DNA from: Leptospira kobayashii
GTDB taxonomy: Bacteria > Spirochaetota > Leptospiria > Leptospirales > Leptospiraceae
Direction of reading: 5' to 3'
DNA: 64,000 bases
Assembly (NCBI RefSeq): GCF_003114835.2
Contig: NZ_AP025028.1
Span: 3,066,001-3,130,000, forward strand
The translations under genes were made by a program, and so were the position numbers. This document shows positions 36,891 through 45,871 of this stretch, piece by piece; the first letter of the stretch is position 1, and each line of letters opens with the position of its first letter. A model generated the notes under the pieces. The model worked only from the letters and a program-made list of their open reading frames with translations. It was not told where the DNA came from and ran no database searches.

Positions 36891-37949
36891 CTACTTTTTG
36901 AATTTATATAAGTCCGGAAAGTTTTTTTCCTCATATAAAAATTCCTTTTCATAGTTTTCCCAACCTTGAGGAATTCCTTCTGAAAATTCAGGAATCATTC
37001 CGCAATCACGGATAAGATTCATGGTTTGAGAAATCTCACTTCCTTTTACATTCAAGTATCCGTCTGCGAATAAGGAATTCGCAACATAAAGCCCCATGGA
37101 TTGCAATGATCCCAAATGGCCTTCTCTTCCTGCTCCGATTCGAATTTCAGAATCGGGATTTACCAATCGGAATACAGACAACACACGAATACAATATTCA
37201 GGCGTTAAACTGGTGTTCAACGTAACAGCATGTCCTTTGATAGGAATAAAGAAATTAACCGGAATGGAAATAACTCCCAGTCTTTTTAATTCGAAAGCAA
37301 CCTGAACCAAATCGGAGTTTTGTTCTCCCATCCCGACGATGAGTCCGGAACAAAGACCGATGTCTGCGGAAGATGCAGCTTCCAAAGTTGAAAGCCTGTC
37401 TTTGAAAGTATGAGTGGAACAAATTTCGTTATAATTGGATTCGGAAGTATTGAGGTTGTGATTGTATCTATCAAGGCCCGCATCTTTCAATACTCTGGCT
37501 TTCTTGGCATCCAAAATCCCGGCAGAAAGACAAACTTTCAAACCTAACTCTGAATTGATGCGGCTGATCGTTGTTGCCAATTTATCCACGGCTTTGTCCG
37601 TAGGACCTCGTCCTGAAGTAACCATACAAAAACGATAGGCGCCGCTTGCTTTTGCCAACTTGGCATCTTCCCAAATTTCTTCTTCGGATTTGAGAGAGTA
37701 TTCTTTGATCCCGGAATCTCCCCCCTTTCTTTGTGCGCAGTATCCGCAGTCTTCCGGGCAGTATCCGTTTTTAATATTATCCAAAATATGAATGCGGACT
37801 TTGTTTCCGAAGTATTTGAATCTTTGATCACTTGCTTCTTTGAGAACATGTAGGAAAGGTTGTTTCCCTTCCAGAATGGCAAGGGCCTCTTCGGGGGTAA
37901 TGACGGAAGGTTCGGAAGAAGTAGTCGCTATAGACTGGGTTGCAATCAT
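36891..37949 (-). CDS. bioB: Biotin synthase
   Basis: This 352-residue radical-SAM enzyme inserts sulfur into dethiobiotin. The 4Fe-4S motif is [13 protein letters not shown] (CxxxCxxC), followed by [36 protein letters not shown] and GLIVGMGE. The 2Fe-2S ligands are expected at the usual Cys positions (for example CLSAG). It is the last gene of a bioD-bioA-bioB run, 43 bases after bioA. No strong ribosome site precedes the chosen ATG. bioF and the early steps are not in this window. Confidence 0.96.
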   Translation of the reverse strand: MIATQSIATTSSEPSVITPEEALAILEGKQPFLHVLKEASDQRFKYFGNKVRIHILDNIKNGYCPEDCGYCAQRKGGDSGIKEYSLKSEEEIWEDAKLAKASGAYRFCMVTSGRGPTDKAVDKLATTISRINSELGLKVCLSAGILDAKKARVLKDAGLDRYNHNLNTSESNYNEICSTHTFKDRLSTLEAASSADIGLCSGLIVGMGEQNSDLVQVAFELKRLGVISIPVNFFIPIKGHAVTLNTSLTPEYCIRVLSVFRLVNPDSEIRIGAGREGHLGSLQSMGLYVANSLFADGYLNVKGSEISQTMNLIRDCGMIPEFSEGIPQGWENYEKEFLYEEKNFPDLYKFKK

Positions 37950-37992
37950 GTTTGCAATGTCAGTGGAAGAGTCGGTCTTGTAAACGAAGAAA

Positions 37993-39318
37993 TCAGATAG
38001 AACCGATCGCCTGCTCCAAGGCGGAAAAAATCCGGTCCAAAGACGAATCCGAAATATTATAAGGAGGAGTGATGTAGACCGTATTTCCCAGAGGTCGCAA
38101 AAGAATGTTTTTCTCCAATAATTTCGCCCGCAACTTTTTCCCGATCGGATTGAGATACTCGTCCTCCCCGATCTTCTGGTTCAATTCGAAAGCGAAAATT
38201 CCTCCCAAAACCCTTGGATTCAAAATATTGTCCGGATGCAAAAGTACAAGCTCCTCCATTCGTTTTCGAAAGGATATCTCCAGTTTTTTTACCTGATCCA
38301 AACCCTCTTTTTCCAAAATTCCGATACTCGCCAAACCGGCGCTACATGCCAAAGGATTTCCTGTCATCGTGTGCGCATGAAAGAAGGATTTGTACGGGTC
38401 TTCCGTCAAAAAAGCATTATAAATTTTTTCAGTCACAAGCGTCGCCGCGAGAGGGAGTGATCCCCCGGTCAGCCCTTTCGCAAAAGCTACCAAATCGGGA
38501 ACCGCATCCGCCTTTTGAAATGCAAAGTATTCTCCGGTTCTTCCCATCCCGGTAAACACTTCATCAAAGATCAAGAGCACATCCAATTCATTCGTGATCT
38601 TTTTTAACCCACGCAGGAATTCGGCATCATAAAACACCATCCCCGTTGCCCCAAAGACCAAAGGTTCGATCACCACACCTGCGTATTCGTCCGGGTTTTC
38701 CAAAATCGTATTTTTTACCCGGGAAAGGATATCCGCATAATAAGCGCTAATCTCTTCATCGGATGAAAATCCTGACGGGTTGGGTGCGTCTATTTCAAAA
38801 ACGGGAAACCTCAGTTCGGCAAAAATCCGATTGAAATATGTAATCCCCGAGACATTCATCCCACCTATGCTATCTCCATGATAAGAAGAGGAAAAAACAA
38901 TAAATTTGGAACGATGCCTTCCGCTTTTTTCTCCATCCCGGTTTTTGTAATATTGAATGGCTAGTTTGAGAGCGATCTCTACCGCATTAGATCCGTTATC
39001 CGAATAAAAAACTTTTTTATAATTTCCTCCCGCCTGATTCAGAATCTTCTTCGACAAAGATTCTGCCGGTTCATGGAGAAAACCTGCAAGCATCACATGG
39101 TCCAAGACCTCTGTTTGCCTTTGTATCGCTTGCATGATTTCCGGATGACGATGTCCGTGAATGCAAGTCCACCAGGAAGAGATTCCGTCGATGTATTCTT
39201 TTCCGTCTACTCCGTAGAGAAATTCCTTGAATGCGGATTGAATCGGTATAATGGACTCTTTTGCGTTTTGGATTGTAAGTGGAATCCAGGTGGAAGTTTC
39301 TTCAGTGAACAAATTCAT
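37993..39318 (-). CDS. bioA: Adenosylmethionine-8-amino-7-oxononanoate aminotransferase
   Basis: This 441-residue fold-type I PLP enzyme converts KAPA to DAPA. It contains [17 protein letters not shown] near the start (substrate pocket), [29 protein letters not shown] (PLP Asp), and the Schiff-base Lys in [16 protein letters not shown]. The ATG directly follows AAGGGG with no spacing. A TTG two codons later (39312) would have ideal spacing and may be the true start. Its start overlaps the end of bioD by 17 bases. Confidence 0.95.
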   Translation of the reverse strand: MNLFTEETSTWIPLTIQNAKESIIPIQSAFKEFLYGVDGKEYIDGISSWWTCIHGHRHPEIMQAIQRQTEVLDHVMLAGFLHEPAESLSKKILNQAGGNYKKVFYSDNGSNAVEIALKLAIQYYKNRDGEKSGRHRSKFIVFSSSYHGDSIGGMNVSGITYFNRIFAELRFPVFEIDAPNPSGFSSDEEISAYYADILSRVKNTILENPDEYAGVVIEPLVFGATGMVFYDAEFLRGLKKITNELDVLLIFDEVFTGMGRTGEYFAFQKADAVPDLVAFAKGLTGGSLPLAATLVTEKIYNAFLTEDPYKSFFHAHTMTGNPLACSAGLASIGILEKEGLDQVKKLEISFRKRMEELVLLHPDNILNPRVLGGIFAFELNQKIGEDEYLNPIGKKLRAKLLEKNILLRPLGNTVYITPPYNISDSSLDRIFSALEQAIGSI

Positions 39319-40012
39319 CCCCTTCCGTATCCATAACGGAATGGATCACGGAACCATCCGTATCAAAGAAAGATTCCGCATAAGAAATAAATTCAGGTGG
39401 TGAAAGTTTTTGCATTGGAAAGGAAGTATGACCGAGGCAAGGAGCACCGCCAAACTTCTGTATCATGTTCCGATTGTCTTCGATAAGTTCGTTTTTAGGG
39501 CCCACAAGATAAAATCCAACTACGGGAATATAACGATTCAACAAACACTCCAAGGTCATGAGTGTATGATTGATCGTGCCAAGTTCGGAAGAACCGACTA
39601 CCACTACTTTAAGATTGGTTTGTTGGATTCCCTGCCATCCCAGAAAGTTTTCCGTCCAGGGAACGAATATTCCGCCTGCACCTTCGATCAAAATTCGCTT
39701 ATGTCTCTGGGAATTGATTCGGTTCAGTACAAGTTTCGGATCGATTTCATTGGATTCTTTTTTGGCGGCATAATGAGGGCTGGAAGCATGGGAAAAGCCA
39801 TAAATGGGCTTTTGAAAAAAACTATCTTCGAAGTTTGTCACTTTTCGGATAAAACTTGTGTCGTCTACTTCGGAAAGTCCGGTTTGGATCGGTTTCCAAT
39901 ACTGATACTCGTACTTACGGGCATACTTTGCCATAAAGAGGGAGGAAAAAAAAGTTTTCCCCACATCCGTTCCTGTTCCAGTAACAAAAAAAGCCTGACT
40001 CACATATCTCAA
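39302..40012 (-). CDS. bioD: Dethiobiotin synthetase
   Basis: The 236-residue P-loop protein has the ATP site FFVTGTGTDVGKTFFSS at its N-terminus, the substrate segment YWKPIQTGLSE, and EGAGGIFVPW with the conserved Glu-Gly-Ala-Gly-Gly. It closes the ureido ring from DAPA and CO2. It is the first gene of the biotin run and is divergent from the cNMP-binding gene with only 50 bases between. I did not identify a BirA- or BioR-type operator in that gap. Confidence 0.94.
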   Translation of the reverse strand: MRYVSQAFFVTGTGTDVGKTFFSSLFMAKYARKYEYQYWKPIQTGLSEVDDTSFIRKVTNFEDSFFQKPIYGFSHASSPHYAAKKESNEIDPKLVLNRINSQRHKRILIEGAGGIFVPWTENFLGWQGIQQTNLKVVVVGSSELGTINHTLMTLECLLNRYIPVVGFYLVGPKNELIEDNRNMIQKFGGAPCLGHTSFPMQKLSPPEFISYAESFFDTDGSVIHSVMDTEGDEFVH

Positions 40013-40062
40013 GATTTTTCAATTCCAGCCCCCGTCTATCCGATTTATATAAGAGAGGATCT

Positions 40063-40596
40063 ATGCAACTCCCACTTTGGAAATCGATTTTAAAACGTGA
40101 CGACAACCCCATTACAGAAATTTCACATTTTCTTAGGGAAACCGCGATCTTCCAAGGATTGCCCAGAAGGACTCTGCGGGAAGTCGCAAGACTGATCCAC
40201 AAAAGAAAGTATTATGCCGGGGAAACGATCTTCTTTCAAGGCCAGGCGGGCACCGGAGTGTATCTGATTTTGAGCGGCAAAGTGGAAATTTCTTCGCAAA
40301 GAGAAGGAATTACCCTCAAGCTCGCAGAACTGGAGAAAGGTGCTTTTTTCGGTGAACTGGCGTTATTCCAGGATATTCCACGCTCCGCAACGGCGGTTGC
40401 GGTGGTTGATTCCATCTTGCTAGGATTTTTCCAACCGGAGTTGAAAACCCTACTCGAAACAAAACCGAGAGTGGGAAACGATCTGCTTTTGAGTTTTGCT
40501 GGAATCATCGCAGACAGACTTCGCAAAACAAACGATACATTGGAAACTGCGTATTTCAAAAGCAAAAGAGCGAAGAAAAAAAATGCATCCGAATAG
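40063..40596 (+). CDS. Cyclic-nucleotide-binding domain protein without HTH
   Basis: The 177-residue protein consists of a single cNMP-binding beta-roll (about 30-140) with the phosphate-binding cassette FFGELALFQDIPRSATAVA, which keeps the key Gly-Glu and Arg. It is followed by a helix, and a basic tail (KSKRAKKKN) is at the C-terminus. There is no helix-turn-helix, so it is not a classical Crp regulator; it may sense cAMP/cGMP and act on a protein. AGAGG precedes the ATG. It overlaps the AI-2E-family permease gene by 14 bases, suggesting a functional pair. Confidence 0.82.
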   Translation: MQLPLWKSILKRDDNPITEISHFLRETAIFQGLPRRTLREVARLIHKRKYYAGETIFFQGQAGTGVYLILSGKVEISSQREGITLKLAELEKGAFFGELALFQDIPRSATAVAVVDSILLGFFQPELKTLLETKPRVGNDLLLSFAGIIADRLRKTNDTLETAYFKSKRAKKKNASE

Positions 40597-41635
40597 TACC
40601 TCTTCCTTAATCGTCAAGATTTCGTTTTTTACCCTGATTGGAATCACGGTATGCATCGGGCTAATTGGTGTAAAATTCTTAGCAGTACCTTTGCTGATTT
40701 CAGGGATCCATTTTTATATCCTACACGGTGTCGTAGATCATTTGGAATCCAGAGGGATGCCCAGATGGATCACCATACTCGTATTATTCGGAGTCATCAC
40801 TTCGTTCGGGTATTGGTTGCTCGCCTATTATATTCCGAATCTGTTCGAGAAAGCCCAACCTGTGATAGCCGATTGGTCTTTGAAGATGTCCGATCCCAGT
40901 TTTCAAATTGTAGACTTTAATGAATTGCCTATTGTTTCCCAAAACCCGGAACTTTGGAAAAAGATCATCAAACCGGAAGAGATTGCCAAATTGTTTACGG
41001 AATCATTGGAGAGCTTTTTGAAAGAATTGGTTTTAATGATCCCTACTTTCCTAAGCTGGATGATCATAATTCCGATTATCAGCTTCTTTCTGTTACTCGA
41101 TGCAAATTTGATTTACAAAACATTTATCAGCCTGATCCCTAATCGTTTTTTCGAAATGTTCCTAATGGTATTGTACAGAACCAATCAGCAGATCACAAGT
41201 TATCTGAAGAGTCTTGTGATCCAATGCGGGATCATGGCGGTTGTTGCTTCGCTAGGATTTTATCTTGTAGGTGTCAAATTTTTCTTTTTATTCGGATGTG
41301 TGCTTGGAATCGCAAATTCAATTCCTTATCTAGGGCCTTTGCTCGGTGCTCTTCCTCCTTTGTTATTTTGTTTTTTATTTCCCGAACTCTCTCCTTCTTT
41401 GGGATCGATCGTAGGCGTGGTCGTAGTCGCACAGCTGATCGATAACGCAGTCGTGCAACCGGTGGTAATTGCAAATGCAGTGTCTCTTCACCCTCTTGCG
41501 ATTTTGATCGGGATTGCCGTCGGAGGAAACTTTTTCGGAATCTTCGGGATGTTGCTTGCGATACCGGTACTTTCCATTTTAAAAGTTACGACCGGAATTC
41601 TTTACCAAACCTTAAAGGAACATCAGATCATTTAA
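40583..41635 (+). CDS. AI-2E/YdiK-family permease
   Basis: Counted from the ATG at 40583 this is a 350-residue membrane protein with about seven or eight helices. It has the family features FLAVPLLISGI near the N-terminus, a soluble central stretch with a coiled helix (about 85-150), and a C-terminal bundle with SIPYLGPLLGALPP and DNAVVQPVVIANAVSLHPLAI, both very typical. Despite the name, most members are of uncertain substrate. It overlaps the cNMP-domain gene by 14 bases and ends in a 4-base overlap with a convergent EamA gene. Confidence 0.85.
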   Translation: MHPNSTSSLIVKISFFTLIGITVCIGLIGVKFLAVPLLISGIHFYILHGVVDHLESRGMPRWITILVLFGVITSFGYWLLAYYIPNLFEKAQPVIADWSLKMSDPSFQIVDFNELPIVSQNPELWKKIIKPEEIAKLFTESLESFLKELVLMIPTFLSWMIIIPIISFFLLLDANLIYKTFISLIPNRFFEMFLMVLYRTNQQITSYLKSLVIQCGIMAVVASLGFYLVGVKFFFLFGCVLGIANSIPYLGPLLGALPPLLFCFLFPELSPSLGSIVGVVVVAQLIDNAVVQPVVIANAVSLHPLAILIGIAVGGNFFGIFGMLLAIPVLSILKVTTGILYQTLKEHQII

Positions 41636-42546
41636 TCTTTTCTTTTGTTCCATTTCCCCATCTCGGACAACAAAACCCCGAAAAGAACGAATGCGGAACC
41701 TAAGGTTCCTATCCTGGTCAAAGTTTCGCCTAAAACAAAATAGGCGAGTAAATAGGAGAACACCGGTTCCAATGAAAATAGTATTCCTGCTCTCGCAGGA
41801 GAGATGATTTTTTGAAAGCGCGTTTGGATCTTAGTAGTAAGAATCGTGGCAAAGATCGAAGTATAAATCACACCGACCCAAAAATAAATATCCAATTGGA
41901 TCGCTTCCGATCTTGGAAAATAGTAAAATTCAAGAGGGCAAACAATCGTTGCCAGAAGTCCTGTAAATAATATCTGAAACGATACGAATGAAGTTTCAGA
42001 AACTTTTTTACTGAAATAATCGATCTGAATCATATAAACTGCAAAGCAAAATGCGCTAATCAATGTTAATAGATCGCCCAAAGAGAAGTTTATTTTAGTG
42101 AATAAATGATCAAAAGAGGAATCATTTTGCGAAATAAAAAACAATCCTGTTAAAACTATAAAAGTGGCAGCCCACGTTCGGGAAGAAGGGTATTTGTGTT
42201 CAAATATAATCTGCAAAATAGGAACGAAAATGATATAGGAGCCTGTGATGAATCCGGATTGGGTTGCGGATGTGTAGACGAGTCCCAATGTCTGAAAAGA
42301 GTATCCAATAAAGACGGAAATCGCGGTTAGCAACGAAGGAAACCAGACTGCCCTTTTTAGATTTTCCTTTTTAAATATGGATTTGCGAAATAAAATGAGT
42401 ATGGCGAAACCCGCGATCCAAAACCGAATTGTTATAAAAAAGAAGGGGGGAACTGAATTTAATGCTAGTTTTATGGCAACGAAAGTACCTCCCCAAAGTA
42501 ACGCTGCTAAGAGAAGAAAGAACTCAGGGGAAAATATGCGAGACAT
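41632..42546 (-). CDS. EamA/DMT-family transporter
   Basis: This 304-residue protein has ten predicted membrane helices in two EamA repeats. It begins LLAALLWGGTFVAIKLAL (typical helix 1) and has ATQSGFITGSYIIFVPILQ and the second repeat PARAGILFSLEPVFSYLLAYFVLGE. The substrate is unknown. It is divergent from the RlmL-like gene by 45 bases. Confidence 0.86.
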   Translation of the reverse strand: MSRIFSPEFFLLLAALLWGGTFVAIKLALNSVPPFFFITIRFWIAGFAILILFRKSIFKKENLKRAVWFPSLLTAISVFIGYSFQTLGLVYTSATQSGFITGSYIIFVPILQIIFEHKYPSSRTWAATFIVLTGLFFISQNDSSFDHLFTKINFSLGDLLTLISAFCFAVYMIQIDYFSKKVSETSFVSFQILFTGLLATIVCPLEFYYFPRSEAIQLDIYFWVGVIYTSIFATILTTKIQTRFQKIISPARAGILFSLEPVFSYLLAYFVLGETLTRIGTLGSAFVLFGVLLSEMGKWNKRKD

Positions 42547-42591
42547 GTTTAATGAACCTTGTATAGACTTACCAAATAGATCAAGGAAAAC

Positions 42592-43821
42592 ATGAACTGG
42601 AAATACAGAATTCGAAAACCGGAAGCAGGCTCCCCCCTCAATTGGGAGATCTACTTTCCCCCGGGACTTGCCACCTGGTCGTCGGAAAAAATAGACTCTT
42701 TGTTAGCTGAGATTAAGTTACCAAACCAGCCTTTGCCGAAACTCAGAACTTTTACGGAAAAAATCAAACTGGAAAATGCAAATGCTCATCAGATTGCTTA
42801 TCTTTTCCAATACGCGCATTTTATCAAAGACATTCGGTTGGTTCTGGGAAAAACCGAAGATTGGAATCACTACGCATCCGAAGCACAAATGGAATCCCAA
42901 CGTATCATCGAAGCATCCGTTCCCTTGGCCAGATCCATCTTCCCCAAATCGGACTCATTTCTTCATAGCGAGATACTGTCTTATCTTCATGGAAGTTATT
43001 ATGAAAATGAAATCACTGTTACACTCTCTTTATTCGGCGAGCCGGCTTATATCCGAGGAGTGAAAGGGCAATATGCTTCCAGTGCTCCCGTGCCGGAAGA
43101 CCTTGCATCCGCTTTGATTCAATACGGGTTGGAATTTGCAGGTTGGGCACCGGCTCTTCATTCTATCGTATATCTGCCGTTTGCTGGGACAGGAACCTTT
43201 GCCACGGAATGGGAAATGCATATTCGTAAACTTCCTTCTCTTTCTTTGAAAAGAAAATTCGTATTTCCCCACTTGCAGATTTTCCCGGAAAAAACGATTG
43301 CCCATTTCGAAAAGACAATCCGCCAGAAAAAAGAAACCGACAAATCCGAATCACAAAAAATATTCTGGAAAGATACCGATCCAGCCTTATCCACTTACTG
43401 GTCCAAAGAAAAATCCAATTGGAAAACCATTTTCAACGAAGATCCCGATTGGGAATTTTCCATAGAAGATTTTTTTCAACCGAAAATTCCTTTGGCATCT
43501 CTCTTAAAGGAAATTCATAGGAAAGAACCTATTTCCGTTTTCCTTCCTCTCAATCCGCCTTATGGATTTAGAAAAAAAGAAATCAGTAATGACGATGCAA
43601 ATTTATATTCTAAGATCGGATCGACTCTCGCAAAACTAGGTGACGAATTTTTGTCAACTAACAAGACAATAGTTGGTAAATTTTCAGGCTTTTTACTCTG
43701 CCCAAGCGAAGAGAAGTGGATGGAAGTCAGAAACAGTTTGAGAAAGTTCTCGCAAAAAACAATCCATGTTACGCACGGAGGAATCGATTTGCGTGTTTTA
43801 TTTTTTGATTTGAAAAAATAA
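42592..43821 (+). CDS. RlmL/THUMP-type RNA methyltransferase-like protein
   Basis: This is a 409-residue protein. Near residues 196-210 the string YLPFAGTGTFATEWEM resembles the SAM motif DPFCGSGT...E of RlmL/UPF0020 N2-guanine methyltransferases, but with Leu-Pro in place of Asp-Pro and Ala in place of Cys. Near residue 320 LPLNPPYGFR matches the catalytic NPPYG motif exactly and is followed by the family-like LYSKIGSTLAKL. The N-terminal ~160 residues fit a THUMP-like RNA-binding region but are weakly conserved. It is probably a 23S rRNA methyltransferase or a divergent relative. Confidence 0.68.
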   Translation: MNWKYRIRKPEAGSPLNWEIYFPPGLATWSSEKIDSLLAEIKLPNQPLPKLRTFTEKIKLENANAHQIAYLFQYAHFIKDIRLVLGKTEDWNHYASEAQMESQRIIEASVPLARSIFPKSDSFLHSEILSYLHGSYYENEITVTLSLFGEPAYIRGVKGQYASSAPVPEDLASALIQYGLEFAGWAPALHSIVYLPFAGTGTFATEWEMHIRKLPSLSLKRKFVFPHLQIFPEKTIAHFEKTIRQKKETDKSESQKIFWKDTDPALSTYWSKEKSNWKTIFNEDPDWEFSIEDFFQPKIPLASLLKEIHRKEPISVFLPLNPPYGFRKKEISNDDANLYSKIGSTLAKLGDEFLSTNKTIVGKFSGFLLCPSEEKWMEVRNSLRKFSQKTIHVTHGGIDLRVLFFDLKK

Positions 43822-43859
43822 GTTCTCTTTCTAGTTTGAAATAAAGACCGAAACCCGCG

Positions 43860-44525
43860 ATGAAAGACGTTCAAATAGAGGAAGGCTGGAAAAAGGCCCT
43901 GGGAGATGAATTTCAAAAACCCTATTTCCAAACATTAAGGGAATTCGTAAGAAAAGAATATCAGTCTTCCGTAATTTATCCTCCCGCCAAACAGATATTT
44001 GCTGCGTTCGATCATTGTCCTTTTGACCGGGTGAAAGTGGTGATTCTGGGACAAGATCCTTACCACGGACCGGGACAGGCAAACGGACTTTGTTTTTCCG
44101 TGCAACCCGGCATCCCTTTTCCTCCTTCATTGCAAAATATCTTCAAAGAAATTCAGTCGGACTTAGGGAAACCCATTCCCAAAGACGGAGATCTATCCCG
44201 CTGGGCTGACCAAGGGGTGCTGCTCTTGAATGCAAGTCTTACCGTAAAAGCCAACCAAGCAGGTTCCCATCAAAATCAAGGTTGGGAAGATTTCACTCAT
44301 ACCGCCATACGAATATTAGCTGACAATACCAAGAACTTGGTTTTTCTTCTCTGGGGTACATTTGCCCAGAAAAAAGAAGAACTGATCGACAAATCAAAAC
44401 ATTTGGTTTTAAAATCCCCTCACCCTTCTCCGCTCTCCGCTCACAGAGGTTTCTTCGGAAACAAACATTTTAGTAAAACAAACGAGTATCTCAAACAATT
44501 CGGGAAAGAACCAATTGACTGGTAA
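43860..44525 (+). CDS. ung: Uracil-DNA glycosylase
   Basis: This is a 221-residue family 1 UDG. The water-activating motif is [22 protein letters not shown] with the catalytic Asp, and the minor-groove loop [13 protein letters not shown] carries the catalytic His. [10 protein letters not shown] is also typical. It removes uracil from DNA to begin base excision repair. It overlaps the following EamA gene by 11 bases. Confidence 0.96.
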   Translation: MKDVQIEEGWKKALGDEFQKPYFQTLREFVRKEYQSSVIYPPAKQIFAAFDHCPFDRVKVVILGQDPYHGPGQANGLCFSVQPGIPFPPSLQNIFKEIQSDLGKPIPKDGDLSRWADQGVLLLNASLTVKANQAGSHQNQGWEDFTHTAIRILADNTKNLVFLLWGTFAQKKEELIDKSKHLVLKSPHPSPLSAHRGFFGNKHFSKTNEYLKQFGKEPIDW

Positions 44526-45399
44526 CGAAAAAAAGGGATATTTTTTCGTATTTCTCACCGGCGTTTTTTTTGCTTTCGAAGTCATCGGTTTCAAAGAAAT
44601 TTTCCGAAGATACAAACTCGCCCCTGAAATTGCAGCCTTCTATGGAGTTTTCGGGTCTTTCATAATTGTATCGGGATATTTTTTATTTCGGAAAATAAAC
44701 AGAGATAAGGTGATTTTAACAGTAAAAAGAGATGGAAAAGTTTTATTACTGGGAACTTTTTTAAACTCAATCGGAATCGTATTGTATTACCAGGCACTTC
44801 GGATTTCCGACCTAGGGCCTTCTGCGATTCTAATCAAAACAACAGTTCTTTATAATGTATTACTTGGAGTTTTGTTTCTAAAAGAGCGACTACGGAATTT
44901 TGAAGTTTTCGGCATTATACTCGCATTAGTCGGTATTTATTTCATATCCACATTGAGTGGTCAAATCAGCGTAGAGTCTTCGATTCTGATTCTTATCTCG
45001 GCTTTTTTCTTTGCCTCTCAAAGTTATCTGATCAAACGATTCGTTCCCGAGATCCTAGGACTGGAATTTGCATATTTAAGATTACTGTTACTATCCGTAT
45101 TTTTTATCGGATATATTTATTTCATAGGAACTTGGGAAGTTTTATCTACCGAATTGATTTTGGCCCTTACGTTTTTTTCCCTTTTAGGGTATTTTTTGGG
45201 TAGAGCTTTTTATTTTCAGGCACATAATTATCTACCGATCAGCAAACTGAATGCCGCTTTGCTGATAGAACCTATTTTTCTTATGGGAATCGGGATTCTA
45301 TTTATGCAGGAACCGTTTAGCATTCGTAAGCTGATTGGGTCCGGCTTGATTTTGCTTGGTTTGTATTTACTTTTTTTTCACAAAAGAAAACAAATTTAG
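44515..45399 (+). CDS. EamA/DMT-family transporter
   Basis: This is a 294-residue ten-helix permease with two EamA repeats. [32 protein letters not shown] and [22 protein letters not shown] mark the ends of each repeat. It begins with TTG inside the last codons of ung, with GGGAAAG about nine bases upstream; no ATG is available in frame. It is distinct in sequence from the EamA protein at 41632-42546. The substrate is unknown. Confidence 0.83.
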   Translation: MTGNEKKGYFFVFLTGVFFAFEVIGFKEIFRRYKLAPEIAAFYGVFGSFIIVSGYFLFRKINRDKVILTVKRDGKVLLLGTFLNSIGIVLYYQALRISDLGPSAILIKTTVLYNVLLGVLFLKERLRNFEVFGIILALVGIYFISTLSGQISVESSILILISAFFFASQSYLIKRFVPEILGLEFAYLRLLLLSVFFIGYIYFIGTWEVLSTELILALTFFSLLGYFLGRAFYFQAHNYLPISKLNAALLIEPIFLMGIGILFMQEPFSIRKLIGSGLILLGLYLLFFHKRKQI

Positions 45400-45415
45400 A
45401 ACCTAAGGAGTATCT

Positions 45416-45721
45416 ATGAGCACAAGTCGCCCCAAAGCCCTTACCCCGAGCGAACTGGAGGAGGTCTTAAAAAAACTCACCGAATGGAAAATCGTAACTG
45501 AAAACCAGATCCAAAAGCTAAGTAGAGAAATTCGGTTCAAAGATTTCAAAGAAGCGTTTACCTTTCTAAACAAAGTGGCGGAGATTTCCGAAAAGTTCGA
45601 CCACCATGCAGAGATTTATAATACATATAATTTTGTTCGCATCCTTCTCTACACTCATACCAAAACCAAGATCACCGACTTAGACCGGGAAGTAGCGGAA
45701 GAAATAGAAAAGTTGATTTAG
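45416..45721 (+). CDS. phhB: Pterin-4a-carbinolamine dehydratase
   Basis: The 101-residue protein carries the family signature FDHHAEIYNTYNFVRI, the His pair and following Tyr-Asn being the pterin-binding residues. It dehydrates 4a-hydroxytetrahydrobiopterin and can also serve in other pterin cofactor reactions. AAGGAG lies six bases before the ATG. No aromatic amino acid hydroxylase is adjacent, so its job here may be a molybdopterin or folate-related one. A strong terminator follows. Confidence 0.92.
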   Translation: MSTSRPKALTPSELEEVLKKLTEWKIVTENQIQKLSREIRFKDFKEAFTFLNKVAEISEKFDHHAEIYNTYNFVRILLYTHTKTKITDLDREVAEEIEKLI

Positions 45722-45807
45722 TTTAGGATCGATTCGACTCAGAGCTGTCAGGGTTCTAGTTCTAAGACACGTCTTGCAAAGTTGCCGAGATAGATTGGTT
45801 TGATACA

Positions 45808-45844
45808 AAAAAACCCCGCAAAGTTTTCACTTTGAGGGGTTTTA
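45808..45844. terminator. Bidirectional rho-independent terminator
   Basis: A stem of AACCCC and CAAAG pairs with CTTTG and GGGGTT around a short loop, flanked by an A-run on the left and a T-run on the right. It lies between the convergent phhB (plus) and the lipoprotein gene (minus), so it can end transcripts from both sides. Confidence 0.88.
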
Positions 45845-45871
45845 AAATTCTCAGCAGTTTAGTTTTTGAAA

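Noticed and set aside
39410..40093. 227-residue plus-strand reading frame across bioD
   Set aside because: It is antisense to bioD and runs into the cNMP gene in another frame; it shows no recognisable protein features.
45722..45807. tRNA or small RNA between phhB and the terminator
   Set aside because: No cloverleaf or conserved T-loop pattern could be traced; only a terminator follows.
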